From Immersiella caudata (Eukaryota > Ascomycota > Sordariomycetes > Sordariales > Lasiosphaeriaceae), in contig JAULSU010000005.1 of NCBI GenBank assembly GCA_030512335.1, positions 4,173,501-4,237,500 on the forward strand: DNA of 64,000 nt. The letters run 5' to 3'. The notes beneath the pieces are model-generated. The model did not search any database, had not been told where the DNA came from, and was given only the letters and a program-made list of their open reading frames with translations. Shown in pieces: positions 39,547 to 51,900 of this stretch. Made by a program: the position numbers and the translations under genes. Each line of letters begins with the position of its first letter. Positions within the stretch are counted from its first letter, which is position 1.

Positions 39547-41149
39547 TAGCCTGGTATAGGTAGCGAGTAAATAAAGACATATTACAATGATATTTTAACC
39601 TTGTGTAAAAAAATCAAAAAAAATCAAAAAAAAATTCATTACCATAACAGGTAGCGCAGGCCTTAATTATTTCACTAAGAGCCTCTACGTACCTTTTAAG
39701 TGAATCTATAAAAGCTGCAACAACGGTGGAGAGAACCGAAGAGGGCAGAAAGTTTTAGGTGAAAACAACAGAAAATAAGAAAAAGACCAAAAAAAACAAG
39801 CGCGGTGTAGTTTGAACTGACGGCCCGAGGTTAGCTCTATGGGTTTCTTTAAGCCGGGGGATAACACATCCAACCCTGCGTGTAAAGAAACCCAAACGCC
39901 ACTACCACTGCACCACTAATAAGTTGGAGGCGCTCGGCATGTTGAAACGGTCTGGCTTGCACTGGTCTATATACCGCACGGGGCCATTACTCACACTGTG
40001 TGCTCGTATTTCCATCCCATCCCTTACCTAGATAGTACGTCACACAAAGTATTGGTAGGTATCTTAGCCACATAATACAAGATTTTACAATGATTCAGCT
40101 TTAGGAATATCGATTTTCCAGATTCGAGTCGCGATCACATCCCAGTTGTCTGCGATGAATCTGGCCATACGAAATTCCTTTTTCGCTCGCAATCCTAAGC
40201 TAGGGTGATCCCATCCACCACCGCCATATAGCCTCAGAGGCCCCTTTTCGGTCCCTCCAGGCTAAAGTTTCCTGTCGATGGAAAGCAGATAACAGGCTAC
40301 GTCTGTATCGCAGCGTTGCTGTAGGGGGGGTGGGGAACCTCCCTTGGTTACTGTCTTCTCCGCATAGTAGCACGTTCCGTTCGAACTGTGAGGGTTGGGT
40401 GCCGACATGTTTCGAGTCTCGTTGGGTCTGTTGTTGTTGGTTCGAGACATGGGAAGCTCGAGTGGTGACTATTGATCTCGTGGCGGGTTTTACAGCTTCG
40501 GGCGTGGGTGCGGGGGAGTTTTGAAATGGAGAAGATGGGTAGCTGGGCCTCTGTCACGATCCGGTCCAAGGGATGGTACAGGGGGGTTGTGAGACAATTT
40601 CTGAACAAGTCGCTTGCCAGGCAGCATTAGCACCATGCAGATATATATGCTGCAGCCAGAACTATCTCTCTGACAGTTTCCCTTGCTACGACAGCAACGA
40701 TAAAAACACTGCTTTGGAGTATCTCTTGGCTACTCAAGATCTTTGTGACCATCATCACGCTTCGTTGCATTCAACCTCCTGTTGTGTAGGCACCTCTCAC
40801 GTGTCAGCCATAGTCAGGAACTCTGTCTTCAAGGGTTGGGTTGTATAGGTCGTTGCGCAGAGGTTAATCTGGGAGCTCGCTCGAAGGATTGATCTTGGGC
40901 AAGAAACTGGGACTTGCTGGTGCGTTGTACTAACCTCTGATTATGCCCGAACACAATTTCTGTCTGTAGAGAATCTCCGGCGATGTTTTTAAATTGTCAG
41001 GGTTAGTATGAGGCTCGTGTAGAAATCTATAGCACCGTAAACCGTAAACCGTCATCAGCAGACATAGCACTAGATTGTCAACGTCGTTTGTCCCCCTTCC
41101 CTTTTTGAGGCATAGCCACCCCAACTAAAAACGTCCCCACCGCCCCGAA
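39547..41149. other. AT-rich, gene-poor region
   Basis: Contains A-tracts with AAATC units (39605-39640) and the tRNA-related unit listed separately. No protein gene is supported; the short ORFs have no recognisable features. Confidence 0.5.
39790..39935 (-). ncRNA. tRNA-related Pol III-type unit (tRNA pseudogene or SINE-like)
   Basis: On the minus strand an A-box-like TGGTGCAGTGGTAGTGG (about 39899-39915) is followed by a hairpin with arms GGGTTTCTTTA and TAAAGAAACCC, a B-box-like CAGTTCAAAC (39811-39820) and a T8 tract (39790-39797), the usual Pol III terminator. The T-arm stem does not pair well, so it is not a standard tRNA. Confidence 0.45.
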
Positions 41150-42325
41150 TCACGGCTGCCGCGGCCTCCCTAAGGTCCTTGGTGGAACTGGATGAGTTTC
41201 GTGGTACACGGACCCGTAGAAAACAGCGGAGACCGTCCCCGTAGTGGTCAGGTAAGGATCTTCAAAGTAGACTGGCTCTAGTTCCCACCCACACACGAGA
41301 GGGATTCCGATGGCTTGGCGAAGTACCCAACGAGGGCGTGGGCGTAGGGCGCCAATGTGGTGAAGGTGTTCCTCATTCTCTGGAGCGCACAAGTAAGCGA
41401 AAGGCAAGCCGCTCTCTCCCAACTGTCCATCAATACGGAATGGTCCCATCTCGTCGGGAAATCGGAGTGATTCGGTGATTGCAAGCTGGCTGATGGTCGG
41501 AATTAAAATGTGGATGACGGGCTCGGGTCCAAGACGAGGTCGGGCGCTCTCCACGATAAACGCTACCAGTTCGTCTAGGTCATGGCTTCGGCCTAGATAG
41601 TGATCTCCGAGAGGTTCTACTCGGTTTATATCGTCGAATTTTGCGCACCATGTTGTGCTCTGGTTGAAGATGAAGAAGTAGTGGGGTGCCTGATCGCTAT
41701 GATGTTGCTCGATCATGCTCCGAACGTAAGAATAGATATAGGCGGGGAACTTATCGCCGCGAGCATTCTCCGAGTAGACGTTATCTGATATCCGGTCAAG
41801 GCTGTTGGCCATTCTTTCCGCCTGGTCGGCCAGCCTCTTGATGTGAGCCACGGCAGCAGCGCTGGTGAGCAAGGCGCCGACGTCCATGAGTTGGCCGAAG
41901 ACGCTCGGCTTGGTGAACGATACCAGATCGTTGGCAATCGACCGCAACTCCTCTCTCAAACCGCGTATCTCGGTCGAGATGGCCGCTAGTTCTTCCTTGG
42001 GGACTGACTGCAGCACCTCCTTCGCAATGCCCATCTGAGCCTTTGCAAGAGTTGACAGCCCTTCCTCTAATACTTTTGTTTGACTCGATGTAGCTGCCGC
42101 GTGCTGAAGCGTCGCCGCGATCTGCTTTGCTGCATTCTCTGACTGTTGCGTGGCGAGATCGACGATAATCTTACGTGTTGCAGCGAGCTCCTGGTTTGTC
42201 TTATTTGGGACGACCCGGTCGACTATGTTGAGTGCGGTGTTCGTCACGCCGGCAGTCGTGTTGATGGCCCTCTCTAACTTGTCCCAGTTGTCACCGTCCG
42301 GAAGAATTCGCTGCGTCAGGTCCAT
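41150..42325 (-). CDS. Hypothetical fungal protein with helical N-terminus (391 aa)
   Basis: The frame is open from 42346, but its first codon there is GTG; the first ATG is at 42325, giving 391 aa. Residues 1-190 are mostly helical and polar with probable coiled coil (TRKIIVDLATQQSENAAKQIAATLQHAA). A short hydrophobic helix (FGQLMDVGALLTSAAAVAHI) follows. The C-terminal 200 residues look globular with mixed alpha/beta character (HYFFIFNQSTTWCAKF, PVIHILIPTISQL, FAYLCAPENEEHLHHI). No catalytic signature is recognised. The architecture is reminiscent of fungal proteins with an N-terminal helical signalling bundle, but I cannot assign one. It lies alone in a gene-poor, transposon-adjacent region. 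Confidence 0.68.
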   Translation of the reverse strand: MDLTQRILPDGDNWDKLERAINTTAGVTNTALNIVDRVVPNKTNQELAATRKIIVDLATQQSENAAKQIAATLQHAAATSSQTKVLEEGLSTLAKAQMGIAKEVLQSVPKEELAAISTEIRGLREELRSIANDLVSFTKPSVFGQLMDVGALLTSAAAVAHIKRLADQAERMANSLDRISDNVYSENARGDKFPAYIYSYVRSMIEQHHSDQAPHYFFIFNQSTTWCAKFDDINRVEPLGDHYLGRSHDLDELVAFIVESARPRLGPEPVIHILIPTISQLAITESLRFPDEMGPFRIDGQLGESGLPFAYLCAPENEEHLHHIGALRPRPRWVLRQAIGIPLVCGWELEPVYFEDPYLTTTGTVSAVFYGSVYHETHPVPPRTLGRPRQP

Positions 42326-44069
42326 GACGTCGCCTTGAGGACTCACGATGACAGATTGATATGGTCCACGATGCAGAAAAGTTCCCGTGCAATCAGAAAA
42401 TCAGAAAACAAGTCTGGCTCAGCGACAGAACATACAGCACATCGGTCTTGGGTGCGGAATGGGAATGTTCGGAAACGTAACTGCTACGTTGCAGAACATC
42501 AGTTGGATACCCGCATGGCTTTAATACTTGGTAAAATCGGTAACACGAATCGACTAGAAATAAGGCATGAGGCCGCCCGTCTTGTTGGGGAGCAAACACT
42601 GGATGGCATCCTGCCCCGGCCGGTTGGAGGGGTCGCTGGCCCAACCAACGGCCTACAATGCGGCCGACATCGTGCATCCCAAACGGATAGATTGGCCATC
42701 GCCGCATCTTCAAGCTTTGTTGGTTCGTCGAATTTGAATTACTGGTCGCTGCTTCTCCCAATGTGAGCCACCCGGCCGAGTCGACCCAACCACGGTGCCG
42801 AACGAGGCTTTCTCAGCATTCATTCCACCAAGCACAGCCTCCTCGGTCGTGAGAACGGGAAAATGTCGGTAACCAAACATTTCGCCAGACCCGCCAAAAA
42901 TCCCCATGTGTATCGGACGTGTAGTGTACCAGTATCGAACGACGCTCAAGGCTTCGGAGTCTGTACACCCAACTTTCGCGGAGCCGAAATCTGCGATCCG
43001 CTAATTAACAGTCAGCACTTTGATAAGCCTAACCCTGCGCCTAGCGATTTCTGCGGATATATACGATTTGGCCAGCAGTAGTTATTTTCGGCTATCTATG
43101 GTCACTTCCCCGCGACCGTAGCTAGCTGCGCGCTTCTGCAGCTCCATCTAGAGTTTGAATGCTTTGCCCTCTTCCCGGCCCCCCCCAACCCAGCGGTGCC
43201 CCTCATTCGGCCGAGAATGCTGGGAGTGAGAGTCACTGCAGATGAAACCTCATGTGACGACGTATGTTACCCGAGCCCTGAGGACAGAGTGATTGGCACA
43301 AGAGAGGTTCGTACACAACAAGAGGTTGAGTGCAATGGATGCAACGAACCGTGGTGTTGGTCACAAAGACCGTGAGTAGTCAAGAGATACTCCAAAGCAA
43401 AGAAAACTGATCATTCTGTGTTCATGCTTGCAACCCATGAAGTCCAAAAAAGAATCCAAAAAAAAAAATCCAAAAAAAAAGGATTGAAAATCCAAAGCTC
43501 CTCAGTCTGTTTCGGCGAGCCCCTAGCGGCGCGTTTCGAAAACAAACCCATCTGCGGATTCAGCACTCAATTTTTACTCTGCCACCGCAATACTTGTCAC
43601 CAATGACCTTCTCATCTTTTCATCACGTCATCGCAGAAGCCCAGAACTATGGTGCCAGAAAAGCATATCCCTCGGTCATCCCCGTCTCCGTCACAAAGCG
43701 ATATTGCAGCCCACCTGCACCTTAATTCTCATCATTTCTTCTTTTTCGTGCACTATAGGCGGCCCCAGTCCCTGTCATCCTGCCTCAGATACTAGTTGAT
43801 GGCTCATTTGTACAACGGCAAAGAAGAAAGCTTCCCACACCGCTCACACTCGAAAGTCGATCGGTCTCAAACCCGGCGTGCCAACCAACTACATCCGTGG
43901 GCTTTCCAACAGACACCGAAACAAGAGGTAAGCAAACAATATTGGGGCAATAGAATTATAGTTTGACAATAGGAAATGGATAGTGATATCAGCCCATGCC
44001 GCAGCAGCCTTTCGTTCCATCTGCATCTGGCTCCTTAGTCCTCCAGACAGGACAAAACAAAGCCCATCC

Positions 44070-44072
<3 letters not shown>
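42326..44072. other. Gene-poor region
   Basis: No supported gene over about 1.7 kb. Contains A-rich tandem AATCC-AAAA units at 43448-43485. Short ORFs only. Confidence 0.5.

Positions 44073-44129
<57 letters not shown>
44073..44129. repeat. (CA)n dinucleotide microsatellite
   Basis: Uninterrupted CA repeat of about 28 units. On the minus strand it is a (GT)n tract starting immediately after the GH55 stop codon. Confidence 0.97.
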
Positions 44130-44130
<1 letters not shown>

Positions 44131-44131
<1 letters not shown>

Positions 44132-46743
44132 CACTTCTCAGGCTCCTTGTCGGTAACACCATACTGATACACCAAGATGGTCTGCACGAACCCATTCAGG
44201 AAGTCCGAGAACTCGTTGAGGTCCTTACCATCCTGAGTGAGCATCATGTGCGTACCAACCGTGTTGAGGTTGTACACAATGATCTCGCTGTCGTCAACGC
44301 TGAAGATGCGCTTCTGGCACTTATCCTCGGCCTTCACGCCAATCTGCGCACAGCTGACATTGTAGTTGTCGAAGAAGCTGTACAACCCGGCACCATACAC
44401 CAAGATACCATCGCTGTCCACTACTCGCAGGCCCCATCCTGACTCGCCTGCCTTGAAGACCGGGTCGTACCACTCGGGCAGCGCGGCAAACGGAATCGTC
44501 GCATCAGGGTTCGGCTGGTAGTACGCCGACTCGGTCTGGATCTGTCCCATGACGACATCCTTGGTGTTGACAAGCTGGTACTCGTACATCTGGTGGTGCT
44601 CCACGCCGGTGCCATACAGCCAAATACCGCCCTTCTCGCTCTCGATCAACAGACCACGGCCGGCAAAGATGGAGATCTGCTTGTTGTCGGCGCCGACCTC
44701 GAGATCGTGATCCGCCACCCACACCCAGCAGTTCTCCATCAGCAGGCCCGAGGCATCCTTGGTGACGTGGAAGCTCAGGAAGCCAGAAATGCACTGGGAC
44801 GGAATGTTATCCTTGGTGATGGGGATCTCCGGAGTCTTGGCGCACTCTTCGAGCTGCAGATCGGAGCCAGCAAAGCCGCCGATGCGTACGTGAACTTCCC
44901 AGAGGCCGGTGGGGGCGGAGAAGGGCGATGCAAGGTTGTACTCGATGAGGATGGCGCCTGCTTGTGCCCCCTTGGTAGATACCACGGTGTTGGACCACTC
45001 GACAGAACCAGATTCACCTGGGGCGCCAACCTGCACGACCGGTTTCGGGTTGGAGGCATCGGCGAAGAAGGGGCCTGAGGAGAGGATGATGGGGAGAGCC
45101 TCGCCTGTGATGCGCGAACCGGCGGGGATCTTGATGGTGCTTGTCACGCGGTAGTAGCCGGCGTCGAGGAAGACGATCTTGCCGGCTGCGGCGGCCTTGG
45201 CGATGAGCTTGTTGAGGGCCTCGGTGTCATCGGCCACGCCGTCACCCTTGGCACCGGCTTCGCGGGCGCTGAGGAACGACGATGCGGGATACTCGGCGTA
45301 CGACGGCTTGGAGCGCACGTAGTAGTCGCCACCGGCGGTGAGAGAGGCGGGGCGGGCTGGTGGTGCGAATGGTGCCGCCTTGCCGAGCGTGTGTCCCCAG
45401 CCGCGGATGGTCTTACCACCGCTCGAACCCTCCAGGACGGTGGAGGTCGGTCCGCGCACGGCAACAGGGACGTTGAAAATCTTCACGTTCTCGAGGATGA
45501 TGCTGTTGGCTGCATCAGGGGCGTTGACCGTGCTGTTGCCGTACGCCACACCAACCGGAGTGTTGCGGATCTCGCTGTCGAAGATGACCGCCGAGGCGAC
45601 CTTGAGCTCGCCATTGTCGACATTCGTAAAGTCGAAACCCACCTGGCACTTGTCGATGCTGATGCCCTGGTACGTCCAGCCCCACGTCCATATCTGCTTG
45701 ACGGCAGTGTGCGCATTGCGAATCGTCAAGTTGCGCATTGTGAACTGCTGGTTGCCCACCGCCAGCGCCTCCGCGCCGCCGTCGAAGACGAGATCACCGA
45801 CATAGCCGCCCGACCCTTCCTCGATGAACAGCCCCTGGTGCTTGTTGCCGGATGCCTTGGACAGCTTGAAGACGATGTTGGTGAGCGACGTGGCCTGCGA
45901 GCTGGGCCAGTGGATGGCCGACACCAGGAGGTCGCTCGACACGTCGGTCAGATCCAGCACGAGGTTAGCCACCTGCCGGAAGAAGACATTGGTCGCGCCC
46001 CACGCTAGCTTGCCGTTCGTGCCATACGGGTTGGTGTCGAGGAAGAAGCGCTGGTCGAAGCTGGAGGAGGCCTTGAGCACCGGCAGGCACGACGGGTTGC
46101 CGATGATCTGGGTGTAGTAGTAGTCGATGAGGGGCGCCGACACGATGTACGTTCCTGGCGGGAAGTAGACGAGGGCGGGGGTTGTGGTGCTGCCCGTGCA
46201 GCCGGGCCCGCAACGGTCGCCGTCGCTGATGGCCTTGTTGATGGCCGCGGTGTCGTCCGTCTTGCCGTCGCCCTTCGCGCCATAGTCCTTTACGTTGCGG
46301 AAGACCTTGTACCCGCTGTCGGCGAACGGCGCAAGGCCCTGGTGTTTGACGTTGTCGAGCCAGTAGTCGTTGCAGCTCGGCGGGGTGGGCTTAGGTGAGT
46401 TGGGATAGCCGCTGCCGCTGGGCACATCGCTTGAGCCTGGAGGCTTCACGGTCACGGTTACGCTGGTCCAGGGCTTGGTGTTTGAGCCGGTTGGTCGCCC
46501 CGAGTACGTGTTGCTGTAGCCTGGCGGGGGTTTGACAGTGACGGTGGCGGTCTTTGTTCTAGTCCGGGGACCCTCGGTGTCGGTCGAGTACGGCGGTGGG
46601 GGCGGCGACGGCGTCGGGCAAGTGGTGACGGTGCTGTCGACCACAACGGTGGTCAACCTCGGCGGAGTGGTGAGGCTCGCAGCGGCGCCCGAGAGCAGCG
46701 CCGAAGCAGACACAAACGACTGGAAAAAAGAGTGGCTACGCAT
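44131..46743 (-). CDS. Secreted exo-beta-1,3-glucanase, GH55
   Basis: An uninterrupted ORF of 870 aa. The N-terminal signal peptide is MRSHSFFQSFVSASALLSGA. A Thr/Pro/Ser-rich linker (residues about 25-120) follows. The catalytic part shows the tandem beta-helix architecture of GH55: first repeat FRNVKDYGAKGDGKTDDTAA (about residue 145), second repeat AREAGAKGDGVADDTEALNK (about residue 490). Other family segments are SGYVGDLVFDGG-like (here GGYVGDLVFDGG), NCWVWVADHDLE and LLIESEKGGIWLYGTGVEHH. GH55 enzymes release glucose or short oligomers from beta-1,3-glucan, in fungal cell-wall turnover or degradation of other fungi. The 3' UTR begins with a long GT repeat, and a poly-G run sits about 75 nt upstream of the ATG. 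Confidence 0.95.
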
Positions 46744-48178
46744 CTTGGAAGCGTGGAAAAGAGTGACTGCGATGCGAGGATTCTTCCGCTTCGCAACGGA
46801 AAACTCCTATCGCTCGCGGGGGGGGGGGGGGGGGGGAGAAGATCCCCCTCATCGGGGATGGGATCTGAATGGTTCTTAAGAGACTCCGGCGTCAGTCCAC
46901 ACTGTTCCCCAGTCCCCACGAGCCGGCAACCTGTTTTGTCCCGTGCTGACCGTGATTCGCAGTCAGGATGCCGCAGTCCAAGAACGGCCTTAGTACCCCT
47001 CGGCCTCGTACCCGTGCGGTGGGCTTCAGGTGACATCCCCCCAGAGTGCTCTCTGCGATGGCCCCCCTGTGTCCCAGCACGACATCGTATCCCGTGGAGC
47101 CGCTCGGTGCTTTTTCCAGGGGCTGTAAACGTCCCATTCGCTGGCGTCATCGTGGCGCACTGCAGCGTCTAAGCTCAAAGGGGCACCGTTGGGAGCGGAT
47201 CGAAATTAAACTGTTGCAGGGGTCAGCCAGCGCCTGTCGCAGATTGCTTCTTTAAAGCGGGAGGGCACCCCAAAGCCACACGCACTGCACCGCCAAGGTG
47301 TCCTGGCCAATGTCCCTTTCCCAGGTACCGAGCACCGCCTCTCAGCCTCCAATGAAGCCCAGCGGCGGCGGTCGAGAGCCGGCTGAGCCCAGTCTATCGA
47401 CAATAGCAGGCGAAAAGAGCGCAGCAGTGGAGATTGTATTTCCTTCTCGTTCACTATCGCGATAAAGTCAAATCTAGATCCACCGCCATCGCGGCAGATC
47501 CATCGCACCCGTCGTGCCGCGCCGCGCTAAAAAGCGCTAAAAAGCCGCCGCAGCGTTGAAAAAAAAAAAGGAGGTTAAAAAAGGAAGCTCAAAACGCGGT
47601 GCGGGATCGAAACTAGCGCCCGCGCGGCGATTGGCTTCTTGGTTCTTGGCAGGGGAACGACACCCCTCAATATCCAGTCCTGCATCCCAAAAGGAGATGC
47701 TGCATTCACACACACTTTTCCAAGATTATCCCGAGGGAGTCGAGGGGAGAGGGGGATTCCCTGGTAGCCATCGGGATGTGAGCCCGGTCGGAGTGACGTC
47801 GTACCAGTGTGTAACGATACAACGTCAGAATGCGGGGAGCCCTGTCGCGGCTTCGGTGACCTAGAGATGGAGACACAGGCTTTGAGAGAATCGTTCCTGC
47901 GGGGTTGCCCGAGTCCTTCCTTTTGATGATATCGCCGGCACCACCACGTGCATCACTCCACGAGGATCCGAGTGTTCCGTACCAACGCAACTTGACTCCA
48001 TTCACAGTGAACAGCTGCAGCCAGACAATCTATTGCAAGACGAACAACACATTCATCTCATCTCATCAGCCCTCACCCTTTTTTGACATTGACATCACAC
48101 TTTAGCCTAATCCTCCGACATGATGTGCAGTGCCAGTGAGAAAGCTTTCATTCCCAGGTGTGTGGTACAGCCCTATTC
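46744..48178. other. Intergenic region upstream of GH55
   Basis: Contains a G homopolymer of about 18 at 46819-46836 and a short A-tract near 47559. No supported gene. Confidence 0.5.
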
Positions 48179-48781
48179 CTATCCTCTGTCCAAAATTACC
48201 CACCTTGTTTCCCATATTGCTCTGCCCGCAGTCACGAAAATGAAATGCAAATGCAAATGCAAATGCAGGTACAGACAGCTCCACGAAGGTGTGTATGCAG
48301 GTGTGTATGCAGGTGTGTATGATCTCGGGTAAACTCTCTGTCGCCGCAGGTTTGCATTTGCGGACTGCATTTGCATTTCTGTTTGCATGTTTACCATGTT
48401 GTCTGCAATGTCTTTCAGTCTGTTTGGAAGTGAGACATCCTGAGGAAGGAGCGGGTTGTTCTGCTTTAGGTTGTGAGATGCGAGCTGTACGTGCTGCCGA
48501 TAGTGTGTTTCAATGTGATACTGCCTCCGGTTGGTGGTACGCCACTTGCTTTTGAGTTGGACACCGCAGGCTGGACACCACCTGGGGATTTGAGGCGGGT
48601 TGTTGGACATTCGTTGACAGGCGGTGGGGAGTTCTGCAGGTATGAAGTCAACCTCGGTGGGTCTTGAAGAAATCCCGTGCATAGAAGCCTCATTCTTCAG
48701 GTCCAATGCGCTGTTCCTACGACGGGCTCGTATCAATCTTGTTAACAGGCTGAAAAATTTGGCCGTATTACATCTGGTCAC
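48179..48781 (-). CDS. Possible small zinc-finger-like protein (up to 200 aa)
   Basis: Open frame of 200 codons; an internal Met (MSNNPPQIPRWCPACG) gives about 140 aa. The segment WCPACGVQLKSKWRTTNRRQ followed by HIETHYRQH has the Cys-Cys...His-His order of a C2H2-like finger with unusual spacing. The C-terminus is made of minisatellite-derived repeats (YTPAYTPAYTP and LHLHLHLH), so the 3' part may be non-genic. I am not sure this is expressed. Confidence 0.35.
   Translation of the reverse strand: MTRCNTAKFFSLLTRLIRARRRNSALDLKNEASMHGISSRPTEVDFIPAELPTACQRMSNNPPQIPRWCPACGVQLKSKWRTTNRRQYHIETHYRQHVQLASHNLKQNNPLLPQDVSLPNRLKDIADNMVNMQTEMQMQSANANLRRQRVYPRSYTPAYTPAYTPSWSCLYLHLHLHLHFIFVTAGRAIWETRWVILDRG
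48239..48390. repeat. Minisatellite cluster (AAATGC and GTGTATGCAG units, partly inverted)
   Basis: Four to five tandem AAATGC units (48239-48268), then three GTGTATGCAG units (about 48290-48320), then inverted GCATTT units (48351-48390). The first and last blocks are complementary and could pair in a hairpin. Confidence 0.8.
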
Positions 48782-48989
48782 TAGCTAACTGAGGAATCAC
48801 AGCGGCAGTTAAAATCACGGCAAGCAGACATATTTGGCCTCATGACGTATATTTAGGGCCAAAACCTATGATACAAACTAATAAATATTTGTTGAAAAAC
48901 AAAATGCTTTCTGTTTTATGTCATGTGTCCCTTTTGTAATAGCCGTACATGCTAAATGCCCTGCCCTTGCGCCCAACTAAATCCAAACC

Positions 48990-51900
48990 CTAAAATGTAG
49001 GGGCAACTTTGACAGGAGGCCTGTCACTGCCTAATCGAAGTGTTCTCAAAGAAGTTGTAGACACCCTCGTCTGATGCCCCTGCTGCGATGACACCGCAAT
49101 GGGCAGGGGCACAGATAGGATGCTCATAGACCGGCCGCCACGCATCCTCTCGCTTGACGCTGACATGGCCGGTGACGGCGGGACGGAACCGCCTCTCGAG
49201 CGGGCGTTGAGCTTGCTCATCATGGCGCTCATGGCTGTCATCGAGTCTACTTGAACGGGCGGCGTGGGAGGACGGGATCCGAGTACCCCGGATGATGCGG
49301 AGGTCCCCGATCTCCCCCGTTGGTGGAGAGTCCTCCCATTTTGAGCTTGCATCAATCTCTCAAGGGATGTCGCCCGAACCGGCGACGTGTTGGAACCGTG
49401 GCTTGAAGGTGGTGTAGGGGGTCCGCGGAATGCAAGGCCCTCCTGCTGCTCCACGGCTGCCTGGAGTTGCTCGAAAGTTAGCGGAACTGGCGGCATCTTG
49501 CTCAGCCGCCGGATAGCCCGCATGTTTGTATCGATGAAGCTCGACATGGCCCGCATGGCACTGTTGTTCTCGTGCGTAGCCATCGCGTTGGTCTCCACGG
49601 GTGGTGTGTTGGCCCTGGCCATGTGCATCGCGTTGAGGCTTTGCGGTGCGGGGCTAGGCCGTGGCGCGCTGCGGATGCTGGCCTGGATGCGGTTCATAAC
49701 CTTGTCGAAGTCGACGCTATTGCCACGATGGTGCGCCGGAACGTAGGCGGGGGCTGCACCAAGGACGGTCTCCTGAGTAAGGATGAAGAAGGAGCCGTCA
49801 CGGATCTTGCGTCGAACCAAATTCCACCGCGAACGGGCCGGGTTGCGTTCTAGCTCGGGGTGGTAGACCTTGTGCTGCGCAAGCTTGGCGTAGAACACCT
49901 CGAGCCGCTTGGCCATCCGCTCGAGTGTCTGCATCAGGAAGGTTGCCAGCACGGTAACACGCTGGTTGTCGCTCTTCGCGTCCATCGCCATAACGCTGCC
50001 GAAGGCGTCCATACCGTGACACGCCTCCTCCCGGATGTCCTCGAGCAGCTCAATGTCAAGCTCGACACTCCTGGCAGCGTAGCTGAATATGCCACGCTCC
50101 GCGAACCGGACGTTGCTGCTGCTGTCACAGACGTACTGGCCAACGAGGGAGACCTCCTGCGAAGTCGCAACGGCGTCCGGTGAGGTCTTGGCTCGCGCAA
50201 TGATGCCGAGCACATCCGGCATCCGCATCTGCGTCCCGGCAGCAGATGCATCGGCGAGCGTGAAAGACAGCTTGAGGACCAGCTCCTGTAGCTTGGGTCC
50301 GAACAGCGCTGAGAAACCGCCCTGAAGAAGGCGAGACTGGTAGTCGTAGAACATGCGGACGCCGAGCCCGATGTTGACGAGATGCTCACGCGACCACACG
50401 TTCTCAGAGCCCCGTAGGAACTTTGAGCTGGTGCCATCATCGCTGGCGCCCATGATCTCGTACATTTCAAACTGATGCGCGACAAGCGTCTCCACCGTAG
50501 CGCGCAGATAGGCTGCCCAGAGGTCGTAGAGATCGCCCAGCTCTGGACAGGCGTGGAAGTCCGGCTTGGGCGTCAGTTGACCAACGAAATACTTGGTCAA
50601 GAGGCTGGCAACCTCTGGATTGTTGGTGTGTGCAAGGTTGTCGAATGACTTGGAGCAGTCGACGCCGGCGTTGGACTTGATGATGAAGGTGCCGCCGGGG
50701 TGCATAGGGCAGAAGTCGGTCACATCGTAGACCTTTCCATGGACACCGATCCACATGCGGCTGTCCGGACGATGGCCGGTGTGGCGGGCGAGCTGGGAAA
50801 GGGGTATGGTTGGCAGGTTGCAGGGCAGGGGCTTCGGCGTCATGAAGACATCCAGCATGAAGCGCCGCTCAGCAAAGGCCCTGTTGATGATCATCTCGGA
50901 CGTCTCCATCGTTGCGCTGCAGTGGTTGTAGATTGCCTTGCGGATGCCGTTCATGACCGAGTCGAAGACGGCAACCGAGCCGCAGACGTAGAGGTATCCG
51001 CCGAGACCGCCCTGCTTCTTGGACATGACCAGCTCCGAGATGGCGGCGCCCTGCTCAACGATCAAGTTGTCAATGTACCGGGGAGGCATCTGCTTCTCGA
51101 CAAGGTCATTCGTGCGCCTGTCGTAGACAAGGCCCCGGGAGTCACGCGAGAAGGCGAGATGAACTTCCATCAAGCCAGCATCGACGTAGTCCCGAAGTTC
51201 CTCCTCATAGCAAAACTTTTCTCGCGACTGCACGCCGAGGTACAGGATGTCTCTTCCCGCAGCGTTGTTATGGGATGCGAGACGGGCCTGCCAGAAGCTT
51301 CGGAAGGGAGCGATGCCACTGCCGCCTGCAAAGTAAGCGCATGGGGCGGCACGGTCAATAGGGAGCTGGAAGTTGAGCGGCCTCGAGACACCAATGAGAA
51401 TGTCTTCCTCAGACTCGATAGCCTCGTCGGTCGAGGAGAGGAAGGGATTCAAGAACCCGCTGCCGACACCAGCACAAGTGATCTCCTGGTTTCCAGCAAA
51501 AGTGGAGCAAAGCTTGTACTCTGCGCGCGAGATGGTCAGATCGACGGTTGAAGGAAGGAGTTCTTGCGAGTGGTTGGAAATAGAGTAAGTCCTGGGGACC
51601 TCCACGGGGATCAGGTCTGCAAGCCAGGCAAAGTCGCTCGTCAGGTCGAACGCCTTGTCCCAGATGTGAGGATTGGTGTCTGCGACGGCGCCCTGGAGCA
51701 AGTCTCCCAGCGTGCCTCGGATGGGCCACTCCTCCGTGGCGAGGACCTTGACGACCGTGCTCGATGATGCACGGAGAAGATCGTGAATCTTCAGGGCCAG
51801 GTCCTTGGTGATAGGGGCGAGGTGACCGCGGCGGAGGATATCCTTGACGGTCAGGTGTGGCGGGGAGGAGAGATGTGAGACGGCACCGAGATGCTGGGCA

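Noticed and set aside
43990..44442. Plus-strand ORF with a (TH)n tract
   Set aside because: Created by the CA microsatellite and the antisense of the GH55 gene.
48239..48390. CRISPR-like array
   Set aside because: Units are very short, contiguous and without spacers; this is a eukaryotic minisatellite.
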